Shown here in pieces: positions 54,983 through 64,000 of a stretch of DNA of 64,000 bases. The stretch lies in NCBI RefSeq assembly GCF_027595985.1, contig NC_073312.1, positions 12,219,995 through 12,283,994 of the forward strand. The letters are read 5' to 3'. Made by a program: the position numbers and the translations under genes. Below the pieces are notes generated by a model. The model saw nothing but the letters and a program-made list of their open reading frames with translations. It was not told where the DNA came from and did no database searches. This stretch comes from Sorex araneus (Eukaryota; Chordata; Mammalia; Eulipotyphla; Soricidae). Position 1 is the first letter of the stretch. Each line of letters starts with the position of its first letter.

Positions 54983-55424
54983 ACTGTGAGATAGACCCTT
55001 ACAGAGTTGTTCATGATGAATGGATTTCAGTCATACAGTGTCTCAACACCCATCACTCCGCTAGTGTACATTCCCCAGCACCAGTGCCCCCAGGTTCCCT
55101 CCCATCACCCCTGATCCCACCCCTTCCCTGCCTCTATGGCAGGTGTTTTCCTTCTCTCTGTCTCTGTCTCTCTGTCTCTGTCTCTCTCTGTGTCTCTCTC
55201 TCTCTCCCTTCTAGGGCATTGTGGTTTGCAATATTGATACTGAAAGGTTATCCAGAATATCCCTTTACCTACATTTAACCCTCAGATCTTGTCCAGTGTG
55301 ATCATTCCCATCTATTATTGTCATAGTGGTCGCTTCTCTATCTTACCCACCCTCAGTACTGACCAGTCCTCCTAACTCCTGTTTTCCCTGACCATGAATA
55401 TTAGTCTTCTACTATATAATATTT

Positions 55425-55569
55425 CAATTTTGCTTTTTGGGTCACATCTAGCAATGCAAGGGGTTAGTCCTGGTGGTGCTCAGGGGACTATATGGGATGC
55501 TGGGAATTGAGCTCGGGTTGGCCTCATGCAAGGCAAACGCCCTACCCGCTGTGCTATCTCTCCAGCTCC
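55425..55569 (-). mobile_element. SINE-A with 22-bp target duplication
   Basis: The flanks 55403-55424 and 55570-55591 (AGTCTTCTACTATATAATAT plus TT) are identical. The copy lacks part of the body (CACTCAGGAATTACCCC). Confidence 0.93.
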
Positions 55570-55639
55570 AGTCTTCTACTATATAATATTTTAACATTTT
55601 TATTTTATCTTATCTTATTTTATTTTATGGCCTTTTGGA

Positions 55640-55885
55640 GGGCTGTGGCGATAGCACATTGGGTAGGGCATTTGCCTTGCACGCAGCCGACCTGGGTTTG
55701 ATTCCTCCGCCCCTCTTGGAGAGCCCAGCAAGCTACCAAGAGTATCTCACCCGCACAGCAGAGCCTGGCAAGCTACCCGTGGTGTATTCGATATGCCAAA
55801 AATAGTAACAAGTTTCACAATGGAGATGTTACTGGTACCCACTTGAGCAAATCGATGAGCAACAGGATGACAATAATACAGTGAT
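55640..55885 (+). mobile_element. SINE-B, full length, short form
   Basis: GGGCTGTGGCGATAGCACAT head to GATGACAATAATACAGTGAT. The mid part is TTTCACAATGGAGATG rather than a palindrome. Confidence 0.92.
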
Positions 55886-55888
55886 TGG

Positions 55889-56042
55889 AGTTACACTCAG
55901 CAATGCTCAGGGGTTATTCCTGGCTCTGAACTCAGGAATACTCTTGATGGTGCTCAGGTGATCATATGGGATGCCAAGGATAGAACCCGGGTCACCCATG
56001 TGCTAGGAAAATGCCTCACCCACTATAGTATTGCTCCGGCCC
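55889..56042 (-). mobile_element. SINE-A, no poly-T side
   Basis: GTTACACTCAGCAATGCTCA directly abuts the SINE-B end. Right end TATTGCTCCGGCCC. Confidence 0.87.
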
Positions 56043-56099
56043 CTCAAATAGTACATTCTTAAAGAATTCCATGACATTCATTACTTAAACAGCATTTTC

Positions 56100-56295
56100 T
56101 GGGGCCAGAGATAGTACAGAGGATAGCATGCTTGCCTTGCATGTAGTCAACCATGTTTCAATCCCTGGTACCCCATATGATCCTCTGAGCCCTGCCAGGA
56201 GTGATCCTTGAGCACAAAGTCAGGAGTGAGCCCTGAGCACCGCCAGCTGTGGTTCAAAACAAAATAAAAACAAAACAAACAAACAAAAGAAAAAC
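56100..56295 (+). mobile_element. SINE-A, moderately diverged
   Basis: GGGGCCAGAGATAGTACAGA, CCCCATATGATCCTCTGAGC, then an (AAAAC)/(AAAC) tail. Confidence 0.88.
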
Positions 56296-57565
56296 AAGCA
56301 ATTTCTTCCAGAAGGATACAGTACAATCCTGAGATCAGATGGTGCAACAGGAGACATTAATAAGCAGGCACAGATTTCTCTTTCTATCGCTGTAAAAACA
56401 CAAGACAAAAGCTATCTTTTGATGTACAGGTTCAGTCCTCTTTATGATTTAGACTTTTAGCATTATGAAAGCACTGGGGAGGAGAACAAAAAAATACCAA
56501 TCCTGCTAAGATTAAAATAATCACCCAAGAATTTGCATTTTCCCCACTTAGATGCAAATATAGTTTTGTTTGTTTAAGGAGCCACACAGAATAATTGGAG
56601 CACAGAGGATGAAGAAGAACATGAGGAGGAAATGGCGTGTAGTGTTTGCCCAGTGAAGCAAGCCGGACAGTTTTGCTCTGTTCATAGTGTGGGCAGTACC
56701 AGCAGTACCTGGGGCCACACAGTGAAACTTGGAATTGAACTCGGGGCTTCACATATGCTAAGGTATGTTCTATTTGAGCCAAATCCAGGTCTGAAAATAC
56801 ATTTCTTTGGGATGTTAACGCTAACTGGTCACCAGGATTAAAGGATCATTCTAAAATCACCCTCTCTTTGTTTTCCCCACAATAATGTTGCCCAGAGACA
56901 ATGTTATGGCATGTTGACCCTCTTTTTTTGGCTCTGAAATAAAGCAACCCAGACCAACCTGGTGACTTTGCAGCATCCGGGCCCATGGGCATTTCAGACC
57001 TAGGTTATCCTGGATCAGGGAAAGGAGAGAGAAGAGGGAAGAAAGGAGTGAAACCATAAGGGAGAGAGCAATTCCTCAAGGCTGGGTAGGAAAAAGGAGG
57101 GCAGAACAGGAAGTTCTAGAGGGTGTGAGAGCCTCACAGCCAGCACTCTGGGAGTGATGGTCACGTGATGGGTTGACCACGTGGTTGTCCCTGGGAAGAG
57201 CAGATCTCTGGGACCGCAGTCAGGAGAGCAGTCTGTAGTCAATGGATTTCTCTGCTGGCATTCACTGGGGCTGAAGGGTTAGAGCAGGGAATGGAAGTGA
57301 CGTCAGCGTAGAGTAGTCATCGTGCAATCAGGGCTCTGTGGATTTTCCTAATGTGGAGAAATTCTGGATTCTTAGGATCCTATGGAGGCAGTGATAACGA
57401 CTGAAAGTGAAAAGGATTGCGAGAGTCTATCCAACACTCCTGTTTATCTTACTAACACGAGTGCTGTGTTACAGGAGAAACGTCTGCCTTAAAAACTACT
57501 TTTCCTTAGTCTTTCTACAGACATGTGGCCAATGAAAACAAAAGGAAACCATCAAGAAGCATTTT
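56296..57565. other. Intergenic stretch with one old SINE trace
   Basis: No gene recognised. An old reverse tRNA-like SINE trace (GGAATTGAACTCGGGGCTTC ACATATGC) lies at 56690-56775. Confidence 0.4.
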
Positions 57566-57745
57566 TCAGGTCTGGAGTGATACTACAGTGGGTAGGGCAT
57601 TTGCCTTGCATGCGGCCAACCTGAGTTTGACCCCTGGCTTCCCTGGGGTGATCTCTGAGTTCAAAGTCAGGAGTAATCCCTGAGCACCCCTGGGTATGAC
57701 CCAGCGTCCATCCCCTCACCCCCCCAACCCCAAAAGAAGCATTTT
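57554..57745 (+). mobile_element. SINE-A with target duplication
   Basis: AAGAAGCATTTT at 57554-57565 and 57734-57745 flanks a copy with a TGACCCCTGGCTTCCC B-box region and a short body. Confidence 0.9.
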
Positions 57746-57867
57746 CAAAACAGTTCCTTTACTTTTTGTACTTTCCTTTATTCTGCTGGGAATGAGGAAA
57801 TCTTGATCAGAAACTAATCATCATCTTGGAACCCAAAGGATGAAAAGCACTTACGAACTAGTGCAGT

Positions 57868-58005
57868 GTGGGCCAAAAATATGGCTCAATTTGTAGAGTA
57901 CTTGCCTTGCTGGACACCACCTAGTATGGCCCTGATGGTTCCAGCAGCACCAGCCTGAACACCACTGTACAGACCCTCTTCCCCACCCCCTCCCACACAC
58001 ACTAT
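57868..58005 (+). repeat. Older tRNA-like SINE
   Basis: GGGCCAAAAATATGGCTCAA TTTGTAGAG with CCTTGCTGGACACC, then a C-rich end. Confidence 0.5.
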
Positions 58006-58339
58006 TGAAAAGCAGAAATATAAAAATTGCCTTCATTCCTGGAGAGTTTCTGAAAGAGTCATGCCTGGCTCTCCATCAGTATTGGGTCTCTGTCATTGGC
58101 ATAATTGTCCTAATTTACGTAATTTTCACAGTCCTGGTTGTATGTTACGATGGATCCCGTTTTTTTTTCCGCAGGAGGAGGGACTGATAAAGCCTGAACT
58201 CAGAATTCAAACACATTTTGTCTCATTCTAAGTACATATTTGAGATTGTTAAGCAATCTGGTAAGTCAAGCTGGGACAAGCACGTGTAGGGAGGGGTGGT
58301 ACTACTGTGGAAGGAACGGAGCAGAAACCAGAGTGAGAA

Positions 58340-58455
58340 ACAGGTAGAAGAAACCAATAGGTTGTTGGAACATTGTATGACTGAAACCAAATCGTGAACA
58401 ACTTTGCACCTGTGTATCTCACTATAATTCGATTAAAAATTTTTAAAAAACTAAA
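58340..58455 (+). mobile_element. L1 3' end
   Basis: TTGTTGGAACATTGTATGAC, ATCTCACTATAATTCGATTA, A-rich tail. Confidence 0.78.
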
Positions 58456-58495
58456 AAAATAAGAAAAAGAAACCAGTAGGAAGAATTCTCGAAGG

Positions 58496-58497
<2 letters not shown>

Positions 58498-58538
<41 letters not shown>
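58498..58538. repeat. (CA)n microsatellite
   Basis: About 20 CA units. Confidence 0.95.
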
Positions 58539-58542
<4 letters not shown>

Positions 58543-58559
58543 ACGAGGCCTGAGGGTTA

Positions 58560-59760
58560 TAATCATGCTGATGAATGCCGCTCCATCTGCTTCTAAGTGC
58601 TGTTCATCACACTTGATGTATTTCTGAGCTGCAAACCTGAAGTCAAAATGTATAAAAAAAAAAAAGTGTTTAGCAGTTAGTCCACTAATTGAGTTAATGT
58701 AGATGCCAATCCCGATAAGTCTGAAGAAGAAATTTTGATCTGAATTAACTAGTTTAATTGTCTGCGAAATCCAAATTGACCAAATAATTGCAAGTTAATC
58801 CTCTCATTTAAAGCTGGGTGGGTCCTCCTATTCAGATTGGAAATGTGCTATTAGTATTCCTGGAGGTCCCCGCCTCTCGGGAACAGGTATGCCTCCTGTC
58901 CAGAGGGTGGGAGACATATGTCAGAGGACATTTGGGATTGTCACGACTGGGCTACGTTACAGGGCATCTATCGAGCAGAAGTCAGAAATCCAGTCGAACA
59001 TCCTGCCATGTACACAAATAGCTCCTTACGAAAGAGAATGATCCCGGCCAAATGCCAATAAGTGTCGCTATTGAAAACCTGCTCCGGCCAAGCATTCCTT
59101 AGTGATGGGAGAATTGGACACTTCCACCTGTTAATGAGAATCCAATCTGTTATTTCAGGCTTCAAAGTTGTACTGAAACCCGGCCTCGGGATTCGTCAAA
59201 TGAAGCGGGTAATGGATCATATTCAATTTCTCTTTTTCATTGTAGATACGGCCAAAAAGGTAGCGCTGGGGAGAGCTTCTAAAATCCTCCATCCTTGGCG
59301 AGTCTTTGTATTTACTGGAAGGTCATTAAGTTGCTTTGCTTTTGAAGTCCATTTATTACTTCTAAATCTAGTGCAGCCTATTTAGTCTTCCTTAATGCTG
59401 TCTAGTGAAACATTAATGAGAAGCTCACGCATCGTCATAGAATTTGTCTGATTACCTCATTAATTATTAATAAACTTGCCACTTACTCTTCAAGATAACA
59501 TAACAGAAGTTGGGTAATGTAATTCTTTCTGGGTGGAGTGCCCCTAAATTTGGCTCTAAATAATTAACCATGTCGGCTGAGGTCATTCAAAAGTCTTTTT
59601 GCCCATAAATAAACCTAAATGTTCGGCTATATAATTTCTATCAATATATTCCCTTCCCAGAAATGTCTTTTAATCAATTATTGTGGCTGCAAACATCCGA
59701 TTGTTTTTTTTCAATGTCCTCTGAATCCAAAGTCTGATAAATTGAGATTCATCATAAGAT
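58560..59760. other. Repeat-free AT-rich tract, candidate conserved noncoding element
   Basis: 1.2 kb with no recognised SINE, L1, LTR or microsatellite. It contains many TAAT/ATTA cores (e.g. CTCATTAATTATTAATAAAC near 59456, AAATAATTAACC near 59558) and keeps several CpGs (CCGGCCTCGGGATTCGTC near 59181). A 107-codon frame at 59062-59385 (+) is not recognised. The sequence looks like a developmental enhancer block, but this is impression only. Confidence 0.4.
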
Positions 59761-60100
59761 TAATTTTTTTTGAGCCTTCTCATTCACTTTATTATTTTTA
59801 TATAGAGGTCAAATTGGTTTACATCACAGTGTGTGCTTCATGCGTGCTTTTCCAGGACTCTTCAAAAGCAAATCATCATTCTACACCACCACCAAAGTGG
59901 GCATATCCCTCTCCCACTCTGTCTCTTATGTCAGACCCCCACCATCCTGGATGGCTCCTAGACACTCCCCCTGGAAACCTGAGATCTGCAGTTTAAATCT
60001 CAGAGTTGTTCCTTTCCTTACTTCCCTTCTTGATAACCCACCAGAGGATTGAAGTTGAGCCTAGTGCAGGAAGGATTACATCAGTCTCTTAAGAAAAGAG
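59761..60100. other. Intergenic, possible old L1 3' UTR
   Basis: TTTATTATTTTTATATAGAG GTCAAA and CACCACCACCAAAGTGGGC resemble the reverse L1 3' UTR weakly. Confidence 0.35.
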
Positions 60101-60102
60101 GA

Positions 60103-60225
60103 GGAGTCAGGGAGATCGCTCAAAAGTTGGAGTCATGTGTGGAGACCTGAGTCTAATCCCTGGCACTGCAAAGGCGCTCTGAGCACCTTACTCTGCTGGG
60201 GTTCCCCCCCCAACAGAAAAGAAAG
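60103..60225 (+). repeat. SINE-A-like, shortened
   Basis: GAGTCAGGGAGATCGCTCAA, GAGTCTAATCCCTGGCACTG, GCGCTCTGAGCACC. Confidence 0.6.
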
Positions 60226-60339
60226 GGGAATCATGAATGTAGAGTCAGTACATGGTTTCTACAACCAAGGTAATGAATGGCTTTAATCCACTTATGTAGT
60301 TGGATCACTTAAACCTACATCACAATTGTTCTTATTTTA

Positions 60340-60600
60340 TTGGGGGCCTGGGGATCCCACATGGTGCTCAAAAGATCTGGGGACCTCTCTCAGAAATAGT
60401 GGCCCACCGGCTTAGGGGTTCAGTGCCATGGTGCAGGAACATGGCTCTGCTCAGACCTTGCGATATCAGTGACCTCGGGAATGTCTCTGAAGGCTTGGGG
60501 GTCTCTAAGGTGATACCCAGTGAAGCTCAAAAGGCTGTTTAGTGCCAGGAATCAAATCTTGAGTGGCAGGTACCTCTATCTTATCTCCCCAGCCCTATAT
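60340..60600 (-). repeat. SINE-A-like, old and expanded
   Basis: The reverse order is partly visible (GGGGGCCTGGGGATCCCACA, GTGCCAGGAATCAAATCTTG, CTCTATCTTATCTCCCCAGC) but the copy is longer than usual, with repeated GCTC-rich pieces, perhaps two overlapping copies. Confidence 0.45.
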
Positions 60601-61341
60601 AAACTTTTAAATTCCCATCTTGCATTTTCATTGCTATTCCATGGGGTTTATAGCTATTAACTGATCTTAAGTTCTATGGTAGCAACGATTATAGCATTTC
60701 TTACCCAATACACGTTTATTTTACAACTGGAAACAGCTCAGTACAAAAAAAGATTAAATTCATTGCTCCCTCTCATAAATCTTAAACAGGTACCCAGTCC
60801 TTTTCAAATAGAATAGTAACCAGTGTTTTTCAATAGAGCAAGACTTAGAAATGAAAGTCAGACCATAAATGTTATGAAGACTCCTTTGTAATCCTGACTC
60901 TATCCGTGAGAGATGATAACCTCCCCATGCCCAAACTACAACAAACTGATTTCTGTCAATGTATGGGAGCTATCAATCAATCCTGGCTGTGTGCTTGTGT
61001 CTAGCCTAGAACCATTATAAAACATTACAAAAGCAGCATTCAGCTGAATTAATGAGCCTCCCTCAAGCCCTCTGAAGTAAATGAGGGTGACCAATACTTC
61101 CCAGCCTCTGGGTGCCCAGCTATCATTTCTCTCAGTCAAAACCAATTGGATTGATGAAAACAAGGGTGACACAAGGATAGCCAGAGATTGCTCTGGAGTG
61201 CTTTAGTGGGCGTGCAAGTAAAACAGCCAAATATCACTCTGGCCCTGGGGAGCCAATCACGGGCAGGAGTGTCTACTCAAGATTTTCTTCTAAGGGACTA
61301 GAAGTTCCTGCTTCCTGAGCCATGATCAACACATAGAGAAA
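60601..61341. other. Intergenic unique stretch
   Basis: Nothing recognised. Confidence 0.4.
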
Positions 61342-61397
61342 ATTACACACACACACACGCACACTCACGCATGCACACACATATGTGTGCGCACGCA

Positions 61398-61431
<34 letters not shown>

Positions 61432-61435
61432 TACC
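61342..61435. repeat. (CA)n microsatellite, imperfect
   Basis: CA/CG/TG alternations, then about 16 CA units. Confidence 0.93.
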
Positions 61436-61550
61436 ACATCCTCAAACCTCATTGATTTGCAGAACAAAGGAGCTTAATCTTGAGTTTTCAGCAGTCAGCC
61501 TTTCGGTATGGGAATAAAAATGGTCTTTATCTGTGAAAAGAGGCTTTGCT

Positions 61551-61708
61551 CCATTTTTGGGCGATGCATAGGGGTCACTCCTGGCTCTGCACTCGGGAAT
61601 TACCCCTGGCGGTGCTCAGGGGGCCATATGGGATGCTGGGAATCAAACCCGGGTCGGCCGTGTGCAAGACAAATGCCCTACCTGCTGTCCTATCTCTCCA
61701 GCCCCTTT
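61551..61708 (-). mobile_element. SINE-A, near-consensus, 3' truncated
   Basis: Starts at GGGCGATGCATAGGGGTCAC (missing the GTGTGACCCAAAAAG end and tail) and ends TATCTCTCCAGCCCC. Confidence 0.92.
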
Positions 61709-61764
61709 AACTAGACTTTGAACTGATGGTTCAGACACAATTGGATAAATGAACTTCATCAGCC

Positions 61765-61825
61765 TGTGTGTGCATGTGCATGCATGCCTGTTTGTGTGTG
61801 TTATGTGTGTGTGTGTGTGCGTGCA
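61765..61825. repeat. TG-rich imperfect repeat
   Basis: TGTG/TGCA alternations ending in about nine TG units. Confidence 0.85.
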
Positions 61826-62013
61826 GGAGGGGGCAATGATAATCAGATGATACTAATTTCAATCACTGAGTAACTCTCCCAGGTCTTTTGCCTTTGATGA
61901 CAATGTTAAGATTAGACACTTAAATAACAGTAAAGGAAAGGAAACTGGGAAATCATTTCAACAATGATTCTCCCTTCATTCTGGCTGCATGAGAGAATCA
62001 CTTGATGAGCTTT

Positions 62014-62066
62014 ACATATATATATATATATATATACACATATGTATATATATATGTATATATAAC
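62014..62066. repeat. (TA)n with ACATATG
   Basis: Alternating TA run of about 50 bp. Cruciform-prone. Confidence 0.93.
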
Positions 62067-62514
62067 CCCTTCTCAGAGGTTTTTGTTTCAATCAGTTTAT
62101 ATTAGTGGCTTTGACATTGGTGTTTGAAGCTTCTTGAACAGAACCTCTAAACTTGTCAAAGCATCTCTTCCTCCAGCAGAGGAGCTCTGTCTCCCACTTC
62201 TTTCTGATCAGCATAAACTGCCCAGCCCCCAAAGCCTACTCCACAGATGCTGGAAGCCCGAGGTGATGATAGAAGGGGAGCTGAATCAAGGAGAGCCACA
62301 AAAACCTCTGAAAGGGAAGCAGTAAACCTGGGCATTAGACTGAGGACCAATGTCTTAGGTCTTGACATGTCACACTCTGACATTTCTCTCTAGATCTTCG
62401 TGCCTGGGTTCAAAGGTCTCTCTGAAATAGGACAGAGCTATTTTAGCTCTAGCACTGTTTGTATTTCTTTTTAAATTAATGAACTTGGTTTTTCTAATTT
62501 TCCCCTTACACTTT
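62067..62514. other. Intergenic unique stretch
   Basis: Nothing recognised. Confidence 0.4.
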
Positions 62515-62610
62515 ATATAAACACCGTGGTTCACAAAGTTGTTTGTTACAGTCATTCAATATTCCAACACCAATCCCACCACCATTACACGTTCTCTCCA
62601 TCTAGCACTG
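62515..62610 (-). mobile_element. L1 3' UTR fragment, reverse
   Basis: GTGGTTCACAAAGTTGTTTG, ATTCCAACACCAATCCCACC. Confidence 0.65.
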
Positions 62611-62960
62611 TTTTTGTTGAATCCAATGCCAGCACTAATGTGGGAAGTGGATGAAATAATTAATTTTCTGGTGTAGGTGGGTAGGTGTTGAGAGGGAAGG
62701 AAGAAATGAACTAGAGGTGACATGGGGATAGTGTCAGAGGGTCTTGGTCACTTTGGGAGGGCAGGTGGAGTAATTATATACAACAATACCCAAAAATTTA
62801 ACACAATTGTAATCATATTAGTGGAAATGGAATTGAAAAAAGTATTTTAAAAATGTAATAAAAATGAGAAAGAAAAAAAATACCTCCCCCCAAGTAATAA
62901 GTGATCTTCAAGGCAAAAACATTGATGAGCAGAAAAGGGATAAGTAAAGCAAGGTTAAGA
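62611..62960. other. Intergenic unique stretch
   Basis: Nothing secure. A-rich toward 62880. Confidence 0.35.
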
Positions 62961-62961
62961 C

Positions 62962-63168
62962 AGATTCTCAGGGGACAGGAGCAATAACATAGCGGGTAGG
63001 GTGTTTGCTTTGTACGAAGCCAACCCGGGTTTGATTCTCAGCATCTCATAGGGTTCCCTGAGCACCGCCAGGAGTGATTCCTAAGTGCAAAGCCAGGAGT
63101 AACCCCTGAGCATCGCCAGGTGTGACGCCCCCCAAAAAAAGCAAAAAAAAAATATATAGATTCTCAGG
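62962..63168 (+). mobile_element. SINE-A with target duplication
   Basis: Element 62973-63157 between AGATTCTCAGG copies (62962-62972 and 63158-63168). The body is well preserved and the tail is AAAAAAAAAATATAT. Confidence 0.94.
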
Positions 63169-63694
63169 ACACTCCACAATCACTGCTATGCTGCTGGCCA
63201 GACTCCACTGCTCAAGAAAAGCCTCATCCAGAAATTAATCTGTTGTAAAGCTCAAATATGCAGGTTTGTGACTGAAATCTCCAGGCTTCCACAGAGTGGG
63301 GCATGGGCTCCCTCCTCCCCCCTCCCCACATCTCCCTGTGCTTCAGGAAGTCCCAGCTGTTATGCACACATCCCAAAGCCACCACCCAGTTAATAATTTA
63401 ACTCCAGCTGTATCACTCTGTTAAAACTTTTGGACTTCCTGGAGCTCTACAACACCGATAAACCAGGAGTAGCATTCCAGATCGGATGGGATGCAGTGTA
63501 GAAGTCAATCGATTTTGATTAACAAAATATTAACACAGAAGGCTTATCCTGTAACAACATTTTAGTAATCTCTTACACAAAGAGTTAATGTCTCCATGGT
63601 GAGATAGAGCAATCTTCACTAAATTTCTTCCTAGGAAACATTTGTGATTATTCTTTAAGCAAATTATTTATAACAAGCAAATTATTTATAAAAT
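63169..63694. other. Intergenic unique stretch
   Basis: Nothing recognised. A local duplication of AAGCAAATTATTTATAA lies at about 63658-63690. Confidence 0.4.
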
Positions 63695-63853
63695 AAATTA
63701 TTGGGATCCTGTTATGGGGACAGGCTGAAGAGGTGATTGGGAAAATTGGAGATAATGTTGGTGGTGGGAAGGGGTGATGGTGGTGGGATTGGTGTTGCTG
63801 TATTGAATGTCTGGAACAAATTGTCATGAACAACTTTGTTAAAAAAAAAAAAA
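63695..63853 (+). mobile_element. L1 3' end
   Basis: GGTGGTGGGATTGGTGTTGC, CATGAACAACTTTGTTAAAA with an A-run: the forward counterpart of the reverse copies at 41.9 and 62.5 kb. Confidence 0.75.
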
Positions 63854-64000
63854 GATTCTCATCCTCTGCAGATCTGGGAGATGGAGGAAAGTCTCTTAGG
63901 TCAGAACCGAGGTTTAAGGGGGACTGAACACCATGGTTCCTGGCAGGAGTGAGAAAGAAGGGGGTCAAAGTAGAAAGATGGGCTTAGACTGTCCAGCTTA

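Larger units (their letters stand above)
54678..56063. mobile_element. Composite nest (L1 plus four SINEs) inside a 21-bp duplication
   Basis: The outer flanks 54678-54698 and 56043-56063 (CTCAAATGGTACA.../CTCAAATAGTACA...) match over 21 bp with two differences. The space between holds a reverse L1 3' end (54699-54726 plus 54983-55424), SINE-B (+), SINE-A (-), SINE-B (+) and SINE-A (-). The last SINE-A ends exactly at the right flank, so the outer duplication may be its own, the L1 having entered its tail. Confidence 0.8.

Noticed and set aside
59062..59385. 107-codon plus frame in the repeat-free block
   Set aside because: No homology recognised, no splice-site or start support, and the surrounding motif content fits noncoding DNA better.

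Overview
This is a stretch of mammalian nuclear DNA. Single-copy introns and intergenic DNA are crowded with retroposons and microsatellites. The commonest repeat is a tRNA-headed SINE (GGGCTGGAGCGATAGCACAG..., B box GGTTCGATTCCC, then a body ending in ...GTGTGACCCAAAAAG plus A-tail). I recognise it from memory as the SINE abundant in shrews, so the best guess is a eulipotyphlan such as Sorex. The species call rests on recall, not on a search. I name two relatives: SINE-A (body above, A-rich tail) and SINE-B (same kind of head, but a body running through GCCAAAAACAGTAACAA and GTTACTGGTGCC and ending in CAGTGA/CAGTGATA repeats instead of poly-A).

The one gene I can identify securely is TRUB1, encoding the TruB-family tRNA/mRNA pseudouridine synthase, on the minus strand. 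Its CpG-rich promoter and exon 1 lie at about 34.8-35.3 kb. Exons 2 to 5 follow at 30.9-31.0, 21.5, 12.6-12.7 and 1.03-1.10 kb. All have AG/GT borders, and the phases join into one 191-codon frame (plus 2 nt) covering the N-terminal motif, the catalytic GTLD motif and the active-site Lys-Arg-Tyr motif. The remaining exons should lie beyond position 1. The promoter has no TATA box but carries a ZNF143-type ACTACAATCCCC site.

From 35.4 to 64 kb no gene can be established. From remembered mammalian gene order this should be the gap between TRUB1 and FHIP2A (FAM160B1). It holds SINEs, truncated L1 3' ends, solo LTRs, purine tetranucleotide arrays, and some repeat-poor tracts (notably 58.56-59.76 kb and 49.0-49.7 kb) that look like possible conserved noncoding DNA. 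One 91-codon open frame at 45.45-45.73 kb (minus) is outside any repeat I recognise and is kept as a weak exon candidate.

The most informative structures are: a SINE-B with its 5' part inverted inside a 13-bp target duplication (7568-7821), as expected for twin priming; a four-SINE-plus-L1 nest inside a 21-bp duplication (54678-56063); a target site used twice (44037-44629); a 63-bp perfect tandem duplication (48783-48908); and a head-to-head SINE pair that could fold into a long hairpin (50838-51210). I found no evidence of a novel multi-gene system.
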